Below, in pieces: positions 1-7,621 of a stretch of DNA of 44,087 nucleotides. Made by a program: the position numbers and the translations under genes. The first letter of the stretch is position 1. Each line of letters starts with the position of its first letter. Source of the stretch: Phycisphaerales bacterium (GTDB lineage Bacteria; Planctomycetota; Phycisphaerae; Sedimentisphaerales; Anaerobacaceae); contig CP070675.1 in NCBI GenBank assembly GCA_020352215.1, positions 6,101,280 through 6,145,366 on the forward strand, given 5' to 3'. The notes under the pieces were generated by a model. It was not told the origin of the DNA and did no database searches. It was given only the letters and a program-made list of their open reading frames with translations.

Positions 1-544
1 CGATGTCTGACAACCGTTGGCGAGCTACCTGGGCCCATTGCGTCTCGGGGAAGAGCTTTATGACCCGATTGTAGGTTTCGACAGCAGCATCTCTCTGGCC
101 AAGCTCGCGATGCAGGCGGTCGGCTTGATAGACAAGAATGAATGCGGTCCTATCCACCTCTTTCTGGATTTGTTCACGGGGATCGCTGATGCTTGCGAGC
201 TGGACGTGGAGCTGATCCAGACGACGTTGCTCTCGCTCGCTCTCAAGGACGTCGTGGACCAGCTTCAGAGCCGCATCAGTGCTCGCCTGGAGTTGCTCAA
301 TCTGGTTTTGGAGTGAGGCGAATTGTTCTTGGCTCGTCGGCCGTTCGATAACCAACGTAGAGAAGTCCCCGACCGCAAAGACGTACAAGAGTGCTGCTGC
401 CGTAGCAGTGCAAGTGGCGTAGCCTGTCACGCGGCGTCTAAAGGCCCGGCGGCGGATAGCCGAGGCACTGACGGGAAACATCACGGGCTGGCCTGCCGTC
501 TCGTCCGCTCGTTTGAGAAGATCTCTTATCTTGTCTTCTGTCAT
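1..544 (-). CDS. Membrane protein downstream of ECF sigma factor, anti-sigma-like (C-terminus outside window)
   Basis: This reading frame is open through the left edge of the window, so only about 181 N-terminal codons are visible. It starts 5 nt after the sigma factor stop codon with GGAGTG just upstream of the ATG, so the two are translationally linked. A basic cytoplasmic stretch (about residues 31-39, rich in Arg) is followed by one hydrophobic segment (about 41-58), a Glu/Gln-rich probable coiled coil (about 71-117) and one TPR-like helical pair (about 131-180, with the A..Y..V....P spacing of a TPR). There is no zinc-binding HxxxCxxC anti-sigma motif. Position and topology suggest a membrane partner or regulator of the sigma factor; this is inference and no named anti-sigma family is recognised. 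Confidence 0.7.
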   Translation of the reverse strand, partial: MTEDKIRDLLKRADETAGQPVMFPVSASAIRRRAFRRRVTGYATCTATAAALLYVFAVGDFSTLVIERPTSQEQFASLQNQIEQLQASTDAALKLVHDVLESEREQRRLDQLHVQLASISDPREQIQKEVDRTAFILVYQADRLHRELGQRDAAVETYNRVIKLFPETQWAQVARQRLSDI

Positions 545-549
545 AGGGA

Positions 550-1104
550 TCACTCCATAAGTTCTGCCAAATGCCGCTTCAGAAGTTGCCTGGCGCGGTG
601 CAGTCGCACGTGCAGAGCGTTGTTGGACAAACCCAGTATCCGGCAGATTTCATCTGTAGGAAGCTCGTGCAGATACCTGAGCACGACCGGCTCGCGACAC
701 CTGAGCGGCAGGGCTCGAACAGCATGCCGGACTCGTTCAAAGACTTCCTTGTCCATCGGTGTCTTGCCCTCGTCATACAGCCGGGCATAGGACAACTCAT
801 CCTCGCGTCGCGAAAATACCCTAAGCCGGAGCATCCGTTTGTATCTGTGACTGCGGCATTTGTTTATAGCTATAGTAAAGAGCCACGTCCGAAGGCTGCA
901 TTCGCAGCGGAACTTCTTTAGGCCGAGAAATGCAGAAAGAAAAACATCCTGAGTGACGTCTTCAACATCCCCAGGCCAGCCGAGCAGCCGATTGACCAGC
1001 ACCGCAACATCGGCCGAATATTGCCCGACAATCCTGTCGAAAGCCGAATTGTCACCTTGGTTAAACTGCTTGACCAGGTACTCATCATCGACTGTCTCGG
1101 CCAT
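550..1104 (-). CDS. ECF-type RNA polymerase sigma factor
   Basis: A 184-residue protein with the two ECF sigma domains. Region 2 lies at about residues 20-90 and contains the VEDVTQDVFLSAF helix that binds core polymerase and the -10 element. Region 4 lies at about 125-180, with a helix-turn-helix around TDEICRILGLSNNALHVRLHRAR. It would direct RNA polymerase to a small regulon in response to an envelope or extracytoplasmic signal. I chose the ATG at 1104; a GTG two codons earlier (1110) is also possible because no clear ribosome binding site decides between them. The downstream membrane protein begins 5 nt after its stop, the usual sigma/anti-sigma order. The trigger is unknown. Confidence 0.9.
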   Translation of the reverse strand: MAETVDDEYLVKQFNQGDNSAFDRIVGQYSADVAVLVNRLLGWPGDVEDVTQDVFLSAFLGLKKFRCECSLRTWLFTIAINKCRSHRYKRMLRLRVFSRREDELSYARLYDEGKTPMDKEVFERVRHAVRALPLRCREPVVLRYLHELPTDEICRILGLSNNALHVRLHRARQLLKRHLAELME

Positions 1105-1215
1105 AACCACAATATTAGACCAGAGAGGTGGCGAAAACTTACAGAAAAATCACGAGAGGCTGTAAATCGCGATTCGGCGTCACGCCATTAAGAGGCCGCA
1201 AGCAGCGCGCGCACC

Positions 1216-1240
1216 CGCAGAGCGGAAGTCCTCCTCTGCG
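1216..1240. other. Small inverted repeat between metK and the sigma factor gene
   Basis: CGCAGAG (1216-1222) and CTCTGCG (1234-1240) form a perfect 7-bp stem with an 11-nt loop. It lies downstream of metK on the minus strand but has no T-run, so calling it a terminator is not justified. Nothing else is visible in the 1105-1325 gap. Confidence 0.3.
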
Positions 1241-1325
1241 TTCAGAATGGCCCACGAGGGACGAGGTCGTTGAGACCGCGGAGTCATCCTGCTTGTCAAA
1301 GCCGAAGTGAAATACTTGGTGCGTG

Positions 1326-2543
1326 TTACTTGCTTTTCGGTTTTAGCCCCGCGGCTCTGCGGAGCTTGTTGACCATGTCGGTCTTTTCCCAGGTGAAGTT
1401 AGGACCGGTTCGCCCGAAGTGGCCGCCGTGCGACGTGTCGGAATAGATGGGGCGCGCGAGTTTCAGGCATGCTATCATTCTCTTCGGTGTCAGCGGGAAT
1501 AGCTCTCGCACGATTTCGCTTATCTTCTGTTCGCTAATATCGGCGGTTCTCTCCGTGTCAACAAGTACGGAGATTGGCTCGGCGACACCAATTGCGTAAG
1601 AGAGCTGGATCTCACACGCGTCTGCCAGGCCGGCCGCGACAACGTTCTTCGCTATGTATCGGGCCATATAGCTTGCGGTCCTGTCGACCTTCGTGGGGTC
1701 TTTCCCGCTGAAGGCCCCGCCGCCGTGACTGCCCCTTCCGCCGTACGTGTCGACAATGATCTTTCTTCCTGTGACGCCGCAATCACCCTTTGGTCCCCCC
1801 GTCACGAATCTTCCGGTCGGGTTTATGTGAAATATGGTGTTCTTGTCGGTAAGCCGCTTGGGCAGCACGGGTCGAATGACTTTCTCGATGATCTGCTTCT
1901 GCAGCTGCTTGTAGGTAACAGATGGTGCGTGCTGGGTCGACACTACGACCGTGTGGATGCGCCTTGGCCTGCCTTGCTCATATTCGACCGTTACCTGGCT
2001 CTTGCCGTCCGGTCGAAGCCAGGGCAGGACTTTGCGCTGGCGGGCCTTCTCCAGTCGAATCGTGAGCGCGTGCGCCAATTGAATCGGCATCGGCATCAGT
2101 GCAGGCGTTTCCCTGCAAGCATAGCCGAACATCAGCCCTTGGTCGCCGGCCCCCTGTTCCTTGTGCAGGCCGATACCTTCGGTTACACCCTGTGAGATAT
2201 CGGGGCTCTGTTTATCCAGCGTTACCATCACGGCACAATTCTCGAAGTCGAAACCCATCGCGGGGTCGGTGTAGCCGATCTTCCTTATGGTGTCCCGGAC
2301 AACGCCCGGAATGTCCACGACTGCCTGTGATGTGATCTCGCCGGCGACGACAGCCACGCCGGTTGTGACCAGCGTTTCACAGGCAACTCTGCTCTTGGGG
2401 TCTTGGGCGAGCATGGCGTCGAGAATAGAGTCGGATATGTTGTCGGCCACCTTGTCGGGATGGCCCATCGTTACGGACTCACTCGTGAAGAGGTGCCCGT
2501 TTGAGTCACAGTTCGGATTGCCGGAAGCCAGTCTATTTGCCAT
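1326..2543 (-). CDS. metK: S-adenosylmethionine synthetase
   Basis: MetK makes S-adenosylmethionine from methionine and ATP with release of phosphate and pyrophosphate; it is a cytoplasmic homotetramer. At 405 residues it is slightly longer than the E. coli enzyme (384). Signature motifs are intact: [10 protein letters not shown] at 22-31 (N-terminal ATP/Mg site), [12 protein letters not shown] at 131-142 (the classic signature 1) and the glycine-rich [15 protein letters not shown] loop at 274-288 (signature 2). A lone gene with its own promoter and a leader of about 137 nt (separate entries). The product would supply methyl donor for the methyltransferases elsewhere in this window. Identification is secure. 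Confidence 0.98.
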   Translation of the reverse strand: MANRLASGNPNCDSNGHLFTSESVTMGHPDKVADNISDSILDAMLAQDPKSRVACETLVTTGVAVVAGEITSQAVVDIPGVVRDTIRKIGYTDPAMGFDFENCAVMVTLDKQSPDISQGVTEGIGLHKEQGAGDQGLMFGYACRETPALMPMPIQLAHALTIRLEKARQRKVLPWLRPDGKSQVTVEYEQGRPRRIHTVVVSTQHAPSVTYKQLQKQIIEKVIRPVLPKRLTDKNTIFHINPTGRFVTGGPKGDCGVTGRKIIVDTYGGRGSHGGGAFSGKDPTKVDRTASYMARYIAKNVVAAGLADACEIQLSYAIGVAEPISVLVDTERTADISEQKISEIVRELFPLTPKRMIACLKLARPIYSDTSHGGHFGRTGPNFTWEKTDMVNKLRRAAGLKPKSK

Positions 2544-2680
2544 TTTGCATCGGTCCTTTTTGCATCAAATTACATTCAATTTCGCGCGGACAAGGGCGGC
2601 GTTCTACGAGCCGTTGGGAGCCTCCGACGCCCGCTACTTTGCCTGGCTGAGTCCCCCTTATTGACGGTGTCCTAAAGCCG
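2544..2680 (-). promoter_or_regulatory. metK 5' leader with predicted stems (unclassified)
   Basis: The predicted metK transcript has about 137 nt before the ATG. A stem (GTCCT/AGGAC, 2669-2686) sits at the start of the transcript. Further in, AAGGG and CCCTT can pair around an inner GGCGT/ACGCC stem. Leaders of this length before metK often hold SAM-sensing RNAs, but I do not see the conserved blocks of the SAM-I, SAM-II or SAH classes, so no riboswitch is claimed. Confidence 0.3.
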
Positions 2681-2686
2681 GAGGAC

Positions 2687-2714
2687 ATCATAGGGCAAGT
2701 TCGGCTTTGGTCAA
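2687..2714 (-). promoter_or_regulatory. Sigma-70-type promoter for metK
   Basis: On the minus strand TTGACC (-35, 2709-2714) and TATGAT (-10, 2687-2692) are separated by 16 bp. Each box matches the consensus at five of six positions. The start of transcription would be near 2680. No other gene could use it in this direction before metK. Confidence 0.65.
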
Positions 2715-2758
2715 GTGAAAAAAGTGGGCAGAAGCTGCACGCCGTGGTAACTGACCCA

Positions 2759-4120
2759 CTACCGCGGTCCGGAGCTGTCGTTGAGCCTCCAGTCATAGTT
2801 CATATATCCGAGGGAGTATGTCTCAACTTCGAGGAAGTTGGCGTCTTCGTCTGATATGTAGTTGGTCAGAAAATTCAGGACTGCACGGGTCGCCGGTGGA
2901 TGGTCTTTGAATTTCCTGTCTATGCCGTACTCGGCAACGAACTCACTGCCATACCAACTGGACTCCAGCACAGCCGACAGATAGACTCGCCTCCCGGCTC
3001 GGTCGATTCTAAACGCATGGGAGCTGGACAAGAATCTCTTCACCTGGTCATCCAACTGCTCGTTGAGCCTATCTCCATAATACGGCTCGTTGCGCAAGGG
3101 CGGACTCGAGAGACTCGCATGAGTTAGAGCCAAAAGGACCCTGGGGTCGCGAAACTCGGTGCGGAAAAACCGTTTTTCTATCGCGGCAAGCGTGAACTCC
3201 TCATCCATTACGAGCAGTTTGTAGTCATTCCATTTTTCTATTCCGATTGTGCCTGTTGGCGGAATATGTCTGATGCTCGTTGGCGGCCACATGAGGCGGT
3301 GCCAGCGCGTCGACTCAATAGGGTAATTCCGCAGGATAATATCGAGCATCTTTACGTTGAACGCGTTGATCCACAGGGCTGCCCTGTCCTGCCGAGGCCA
3401 GGAATTGTACTCACTCCGCTCCAGTTCATCGAATGCATCAAGTAGTCTTTTCAGCTCAAGTCTTTTTCGTCTGAGGTCGTTGTAATTGACTAATCCCTCC
3501 TTGTCCACGAATGTGGTCAAGATGTCGGAACATTTCTCGTGGAAGGTGACCTTGGCCGGGCCGGTCGTGGCGTCAACCTTGACTTCGTTTGGTTCCGGTT
3601 TGTTGGGTTCGGCCTCGGCGACCTCTACTGGCGCGGTTGGCACAAGGTCATTAGGCTCGATTTGGCCCGGCACAGTCTGAAGAGGTTCCGGAACGTTAGG
3701 GTCTGTTGTCGAGGATTGCTCTTCCGGTGGTGCGGTGCGGGGCTGCTCGACTTCATTGGGCTCGACAGCATTGGCGTCGGCCACGCCGGCTTCAGTTTGG
3801 CCGATTTCGACTTGGTTGGGTTCGGCGGGGGCAGGTTCCTCGTCCACAGGCTCGGACTCAACGGGCCCGGCCTGGTTTGGCTCGACAGCGTTGGGTTCGG
3901 CCACCTCGGCCTCGGTTTCGCTGATTTCAACCTGGTTGGGTTCTGCCGGGGTGGTTTCCTGTTCCGCCGGTTCGACCTCGGCGGGTTCCGCCGTCTTGAT
4001 CTGGGCTTGTGGCGTCTGTACCCGTTCTGGCTCGGCGGGCTCGGGTTCTGTTGGACTACACCCGACGAGCAGCGCGGAAGTGGCCAGAAGCGCTACGAGC
4101 ATAACAGGACATTTGGCCAT
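2759..4120 (-). CDS. DUF547-domain lipoprotein with Pro/Glu-rich repeat linker
   Basis: The start at 4120 is preferred over the longer frame (4180) because GGAA lies about 6 nt upstream and the product then begins with a lipoprotein signal peptide ending in LLVGC, with Cys21 as the lipidation site. Residues about 22-190 are a low-complexity linker of Pro, Glu, Ala, Asn and Val. It contains a direct 40-residue repeat (copies starting AEPNQVEI at about residues 59 and 99). Residues about 192-450 match DUF547 in pattern: LWINAFNVKMLDIIL, then DPRVLLALTHASLSSPPLR, and HPPATRAVLNFL near the end. DUF547 proteins are exported and of unknown biochemical role. The linker may let the domain reach away from the membrane to which the lipid anchors it; this is inference. 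Confidence 0.85.
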   Translation of the reverse strand: MAKCPVMLVALLATSALLVGCSPTEPEPAEPERVQTPQAQIKTAEPAEVEPAEQETTPAEPNQVEISETEAEVAEPNAVEPNQAGPVESEPVDEEPAPAEPNQVEIGQTEAGVADANAVEPNEVEQPRTAPPEEQSSTTDPNVPEPLQTVPGQIEPNDLVPTAPVEVAEAEPNKPEPNEVKVDATTGPAKVTFHEKCSDILTTFVDKEGLVNYNDLRRKRLELKRLLDAFDELERSEYNSWPRQDRAALWINAFNVKMLDIILRNYPIESTRWHRLMWPPTSIRHIPPTGTIGIEKWNDYKLLVMDEEFTLAAIEKRFFRTEFRDPRVLLALTHASLSSPPLRNEPYYGDRLNEQLDDQVKRFLSSSHAFRIDRAGRRVYLSAVLESSWYGSEFVAEYGIDRKFKDHPPATRAVLNFLTNYISDEDANFLEVETYSLGYMNYDWRLNDSSGPR

Positions 4121-4182
4121 TCTATGTTCCGATAACCACTGATGGAGGTTCTCATCTGCGAAAACTGATTTCTGTCCCACTT

Positions 4183-4210
4183 AGGATAAGGTATAGACCG
4201 TAAAATGCAA
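4183..4210 (-). promoter_or_regulatory. Candidate promoter for the DUF547 lipoprotein gene
   Basis: TTGCAT (4205-4210) and TATCCT (4183-4188) on the minus strand are 16 bp apart and lie about 60-90 bp upstream of the ATG at 4120. The match is moderate; an overlapping TATACC could serve as an alternative -10. Confidence 0.4.
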
Positions 4211-4640
4211 CACTTTGTTGCTCGTTCTATCGTCCTTACCGAAACCGCCCTTGATGTGGCCCTGGGATCTACTTGCACGGATGCGTACGGTTGGGCCGGT
4301 GTTGTGGTCGTGGGCATTCTTGCAGCCCCATAGCAGCCAAGGTGGCCATAGTCCAAGTCATTGCCATAAGGACAGCTGTGCGGGGCGTTCCATCCACGGA
4401 TTTGCCAGCTCGGAGCTTCATTGTGCCCGTACATCCGCAAGGCCGGCGATGCTGCACCAGAATCCGAAGCCATCGCAAGCTGTCGCCGGTTCGTTCCGCC
4501 CGTCGTACCACTCATATGAGATTTGCGCGCAAAGACAAAAGGTCCGGTAAACTGTGACCCGTGGGGACAATGTTGTATGGTTCTCTGAGCCTCGTGTCCG
4601 ACCTGCCTGTACTTTCGCCGGCTGCAAAGCCCGAATTCGC

Positions 4641-4669
4641 TTGACAAAGGCGGGTCTGATAGTTAAGCT
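4641..4669 (+). promoter_or_regulatory. Candidate promoter for the 4688-5803 gene
   Basis: A perfect TTGACA (4641-4646) is followed after 17 bp by TAAGCT (4664-4669), a weak -10. The predicted start of transcription is only about 12 nt before the GTG at 4688, giving a very short leader. Confidence 0.4.
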
Positions 4670-4687
4670 GGATAAATCAGGGGCGCC

Positions 4688-5803
4688 GTGCAGCTTTTTT
4701 GGGATGTCTTTGGCATGAGAGCAAGACAATCTGTTTTCGTTATTCTGGCCGTATTCTTGGTCGTTACGACGATTTTGGGTTCCGCGACCGTTGTCGATAC
4801 ACGTGAGATTGACAGCGTTCGAGGAAAGCAAGTCCTTGACAGCCAGGATTTTGCTGTGATCGACAGTTTCGTTGCCGAAGCCGTACAGAGGCTGGTCAGG
4901 AGCAGGGATTTCACGTCCATAGCCCAGATCCGCACGCTTATCCTCAGCAGGAGGAGCAACCAGGCCCAGTATGCAAAACAATTCTCTCAGTCCGCTCAAA
5001 AGCACATTTCAGAAGGCTTTGAGCAAGCCAAAACGCTGTCGGAAGATCGTCCGTTCAAGGTGACTTTGAACCTCCTGATTCTTATCGATGGGATGCAGGA
5101 TCCTCTCCTTGTAGACTTGGCCATCGGCAAGTTAGGCGAGGCGAATCAGGTCCTTCGGTACTGGGCAGTTCGGGGCGTTACGAGTCCTGTCCTAGGTGCG
5201 GGCGGCACGCCTGACGCCCAACTGGTACAACGAGTAGCTACGGCGTTAAAGGGGTTGATTGACAGCAGCGGGCCGGAAATTCTGGCTTTGGTGGCTCAAT
5301 TTGCAGCCAAGACAAATGACGCCAGTCTGCTCGGGCAAATAGCGGATACGCGGATTAAGAGATACGCGGACTGGACGGTAAAACGTGAGCACTTGGACAC
5401 CACCATCCTTAAACTGCTGTGTGACCGGATAACTGCAGCAAGTCCGGGCACGCAGGCGACGGCTCGTCGTTTCGCACAGCTATACTCCTATGCGATACAG
5501 AGATATGTCAAGGGTGAGAATCTCCTGAGCAGTAGCAGCAGGCTCCAGCTGGCTTCGGTCATGGCCGAGACAGAAGACAAATGTGTAAGTGAACTGCTGG
5601 GTCGGCCACAGGCTGACATAAGGAGAGCTGTGGAACGCTCGGACTACTCGGCCCTTCTGCAGGAACACGACGGACTGCTCGGCGGCGGAGCTGGGCCGGG
5701 TGAACTGGTGTCGCGGCTGAGGTTTGACTACGGCCGTAATCAGGATGGCAGCGTGCGAACAGCCCCGCTTGCCTTGCCGGAGCCACCCAAGCCCAAACCC
5801 TGA
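4688..5803 (+). CDS. Exported or membrane-anchored protein of unknown function
   Basis: I do not recognise the family. The 371-residue product has one hydrophobic segment near its N-terminus (about residues 16-33, with MRARQS before it), so it is probably exported or anchored to the inner membrane with the rest outside. The remainder is mostly predicted helix with Leu/Ala-rich pairs (for example around residues 118-165 and 185-225) that resemble HEAT/ARM-type solenoids without clear repeats. It ends in a Pro/Lys-rich tail (LPEPPKPKP). The GTG at 4688 has AGGGG at good spacing. An ATG at 4715 would give a more typical signal sequence, so the start is uncertain. It stands alone behind its own candidate promoter, with no neighbour that suggests a role. 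Confidence 0.75.
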   Translation: MQLFWDVFGMRARQSVFVILAVFLVVTTILGSATVVDTREIDSVRGKQVLDSQDFAVIDSFVAEAVQRLVRSRDFTSIAQIRTLILSRRSNQAQYAKQFSQSAQKHISEGFEQAKTLSEDRPFKVTLNLLILIDGMQDPLLVDLAIGKLGEANQVLRYWAVRGVTSPVLGAGGTPDAQLVQRVATALKGLIDSSGPEILALVAQFAAKTNDASLLGQIADTRIKRYADWTVKREHLDTTILKLLCDRITAASPGTQATARRFAQLYSYAIQRYVKGENLLSSSSRLQLASVMAETEDKCVSELLGRPQADIRRAVERSDYSALLQEHDGLLGGGAGPGELVSRLRFDYGRNQDGSVRTAPLALPEPPKPKP

Positions 5804-6021
5804 CCCCCCAAACATCATTATCCAGGCACGCGGAGGGCCCACCGAGAGTTTGAAGAGGGATAGTCACGCCTCTCTTCTCTACAGTGCCGTCGACTCGCGT
5901 TCCAATGCAAATCATCCCGTTTGCTCAACGCCGGCCGGCGTGGTGGGTGTGTCAGTTCAAAACCCGACCATGCACAATGCTGTGTGCGTCGCCCGCTTCG
6001 GATGCCGGTGTTATGGGTTAC

Positions 6022-6050
6022 TTGTCCGTGCCGGGCTTGTTTGGTAGACT
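6022..6050 (+). promoter_or_regulatory. Promoter for the monooxygenase-fold/alcohol dehydrogenase/sulfatase genes
   Basis: TTGTCC (6022-6027) and TAGACT (6045-6050) are 17 bp apart, with the ATG of the first gene 37 bp downstream. The rest of the 283-bp gap (5804-6086) shows nothing else I can name. Confidence 0.5.
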
Positions 6051-6086
6051 TCACGCATGTCATAGAAACCTCTTCAGGAGAATGTC

Positions 6087-6395
6087 ATGTTGATAGTCCA
6101 TGTTTTCGCTAACATTAAGCCCGATCAGGTCGAGGCATTTCGGGCCGCCAGTATCGAGAATGCTCACAACAGCGTGCAGGAGCCGGGTGTTGCTCGATTC
6201 GACGTCATCCAGCAGCAGGACGATCCGACGCGTTTTGTGCTGGTCGAGGTCTATCGCACTTCGGACGATCCGGCCCGGCACAAGGAGACGGCGCATTATC
6301 AGAAGTGGCGTGAGACAGTTGCCGAGATGATGGCTGAGCCTCGCACAAGTGTCAAGTACAGTAACGTGTTCCCGGACGAACAAGGCTGGGACTGA
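6087..6395 (+). CDS. Antibiotic biosynthesis monooxygenase (ABM)-fold protein
   Basis: The 102-residue product matches the dimeric alpha+beta ABM family, which includes LsrG and small quinol monooxygenases. It opens with the strand [18 protein letters not shown], has the helix with [16 protein letters not shown] typical of the family, then a strand FVLVEVYR and the H...H...W segment [10 protein letters not shown]. Full length for the family. AGGAGA stands 6 nt before the ATG. It is followed 31 nt later by an alcohol dehydrogenase gene and then a sulfatase, probably one transcript. Substrate cannot be read from the sequence; members act on small quinones, aldehydes or phosphorylated diones. 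Confidence 0.88.
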   Translation: MLIVHVFANIKPDQVEAFRAASIENAHNSVQEPGVARFDVIQQQDDPTRFVLVEVYRTSDDPARHKETAHYQKWRETVAEMMAEPRTSVKYSNVFPDEQGWD

Positions 6396-6426
6396 CTGTC
6401 GCACGTCGCGGCGAGTAGGTCAGATT

Positions 6427-7581
6427 ATGAGATTTGAATTCGCTACTGCCACGCGGATCATCTTTGGTCCCGGGACGATCCAAGAAGTCGCACCTTTGGC
6501 GGCCGAGATGGGAACACACGCCTTCGTAGTCACCGGCAGTACCGGCGAACGCGCCAGGCCGCTTCTGGAACAGTTGAGCGAGCAGCGACTTGAATGCACC
6601 ACATTTGGCGTAGCAGCAGAACCGACCACGGCCACAGTGACGGGTGGTGTTGAACGGGCCCGTCAAGCCGATAGCGATTTGGTGATAAGCATGGGTGGCG
6701 GCAGTGTTCTTGACACAGGCAAGGCGATCGCTGCGATGTTGGCCAACCGTGGCAGGCTCGAGGACTATCTGGAGGTTGTAGGTGAGGGTCGGCCGCTAAC
6801 GGAGAGCCCGGTGCCCCACATTGCTATTCCGACGACGGCCGGAACAGGGGCGGAAGTGACGCGCAATGCGGTGCTCGCCGTACCCGAACATAAGGTCAAG
6901 GTAAGTATGCGGAGTCCGTTGATGCTGCCGACAGCGGCTGTTGTGGATCCCGTGCTAACTCACACAATGCCGCAGTCCGTGACTGCCAGCACCGGTTTGG
7001 ATGCCCTGACCCAGCTTATGGAGGCCTACGTCTCCAGCAAGGCAAATCCCTTGACCGACGGCATTTGCAGGGAGGGTCTACGACGCGCGGGTCGTTCTCT
7101 GCAACAGGCATACGAAGACGGCGGCAACCGCGCAGCCCGTGAAGATATGGCCCTGGCAAGCTTGTTTAGTGGTTTGGCTTTGGCCAATGCAAAGCTGGGG
7201 GCCGTGCACGGTCTCGCCGGCCCGTTGGGTGGGATGATCTCCGCGCGGCACGGTGTGATATGTGCCCGGCTCTTACCGTATGTGATGGAGACGAACATCA
7301 GGGCACTGCAGGATCGGGCTGCGGATTCGCCGGAGCTGGCCCGGTATGCAGAGGTAGCACAGCTGCTCACCGACAAGGCCACCGCACGAGCCACGGACGG
7401 CCTTGTTTGGGTCCAAGATCTCTGCCGAACGTTGGATGTGCCGCCGCTGGCCAAGTGCGGACTCAAAGAGCAGGATTTCGCAAAGGCAGTGGCAAAATCC
7501 CAAAAGTCAAGCAGTATGAAAGGCAACCCGATCACACTGACGGGCGATGAACTCATGCAGGTCTTGCAGAGAAGCCGGTAG
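6427..7581 (+). CDS. Iron-type (group III) NAD(P)-dependent alcohol dehydrogenase
   Basis: A 384-residue cytoplasmic oxidoreductase interconverting alcohols and aldehydes or ketones. The ATG at 6427 is chosen because the family fold begins at RFEFATATRIIFGPGT; the longer upstream frame overlaps the previous gene. The nucleotide-binding GGGSVLD is at 90-96 and TTAGTGAEVTRNAV follows at about 136-149. The four usual metal ligands (Asp, His, His, His) appear as Asp192, Gln196, His261 and His275. The Gln in place of the first His also occurs in a subset of this superfamily, to my knowledge, and may change metal preference. Shares a predicted promoter with the ABM-fold gene upstream. The substrate is unknown; context suggests catabolism of sugar-derived or aromatic alcohols. 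Confidence 0.93.
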   Translation: MRFEFATATRIIFGPGTIQEVAPLAAEMGTHAFVVTGSTGERARPLLEQLSEQRLECTTFGVAAEPTTATVTGGVERARQADSDLVISMGGGSVLDTGKAIAAMLANRGRLEDYLEVVGEGRPLTESPVPHIAIPTTAGTGAEVTRNAVLAVPEHKVKVSMRSPLMLPTAAVVDPVLTHTMPQSVTASTGLDALTQLMEAYVSSKANPLTDGICREGLRRAGRSLQQAYEDGGNRAAREDMALASLFSGLALANAKLGAVHGLAGPLGGMISARHGVICARLLPYVMETNIRALQDRAADSPELARYAEVAQLLTDKATARATDGLVWVQDLCRTLDVPPLAKCGLKEQDFAKAVAKSQKSSSMKGNPITLTGDELMQVLQRSR

Positions 7582-7621
7582 TCGTTTCCCAGCTGATAAC
7601 CTTATTTGACAGAGGCATGAC

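Larger units (their letters stand above)
4121..4687. other. Divergent intergenic region without a convincing gene
   Basis: This 567-bp gap separates the DUF547 gene (leftward) from the 371-codon gene (rightward). It holds one plausible promoter in each direction, listed separately. The open frames inside it look like chance: they lack ribosome binding sites, have irregular composition and overlap each other. No tRNA or riboswitch was recognised. Confidence 0.6.

Noticed and set aside
2544..2680. SAM-I or SAH riboswitch before metK
   Set aside because: The words GAGGCTCCCAACGGCTC vaguely recall the SAH aptamer, but the conserved 5' block and pseudoknot partners are missing.
3486..4142. Several long plus-strand frames with Gly/Phe/Leu or Ser/Thr repeats
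   Set aside because: They are antisense to the Pro/Glu-rich linker of the DUF547 lipoprotein; the repetitive composition is a by-product of the repeated codons there.
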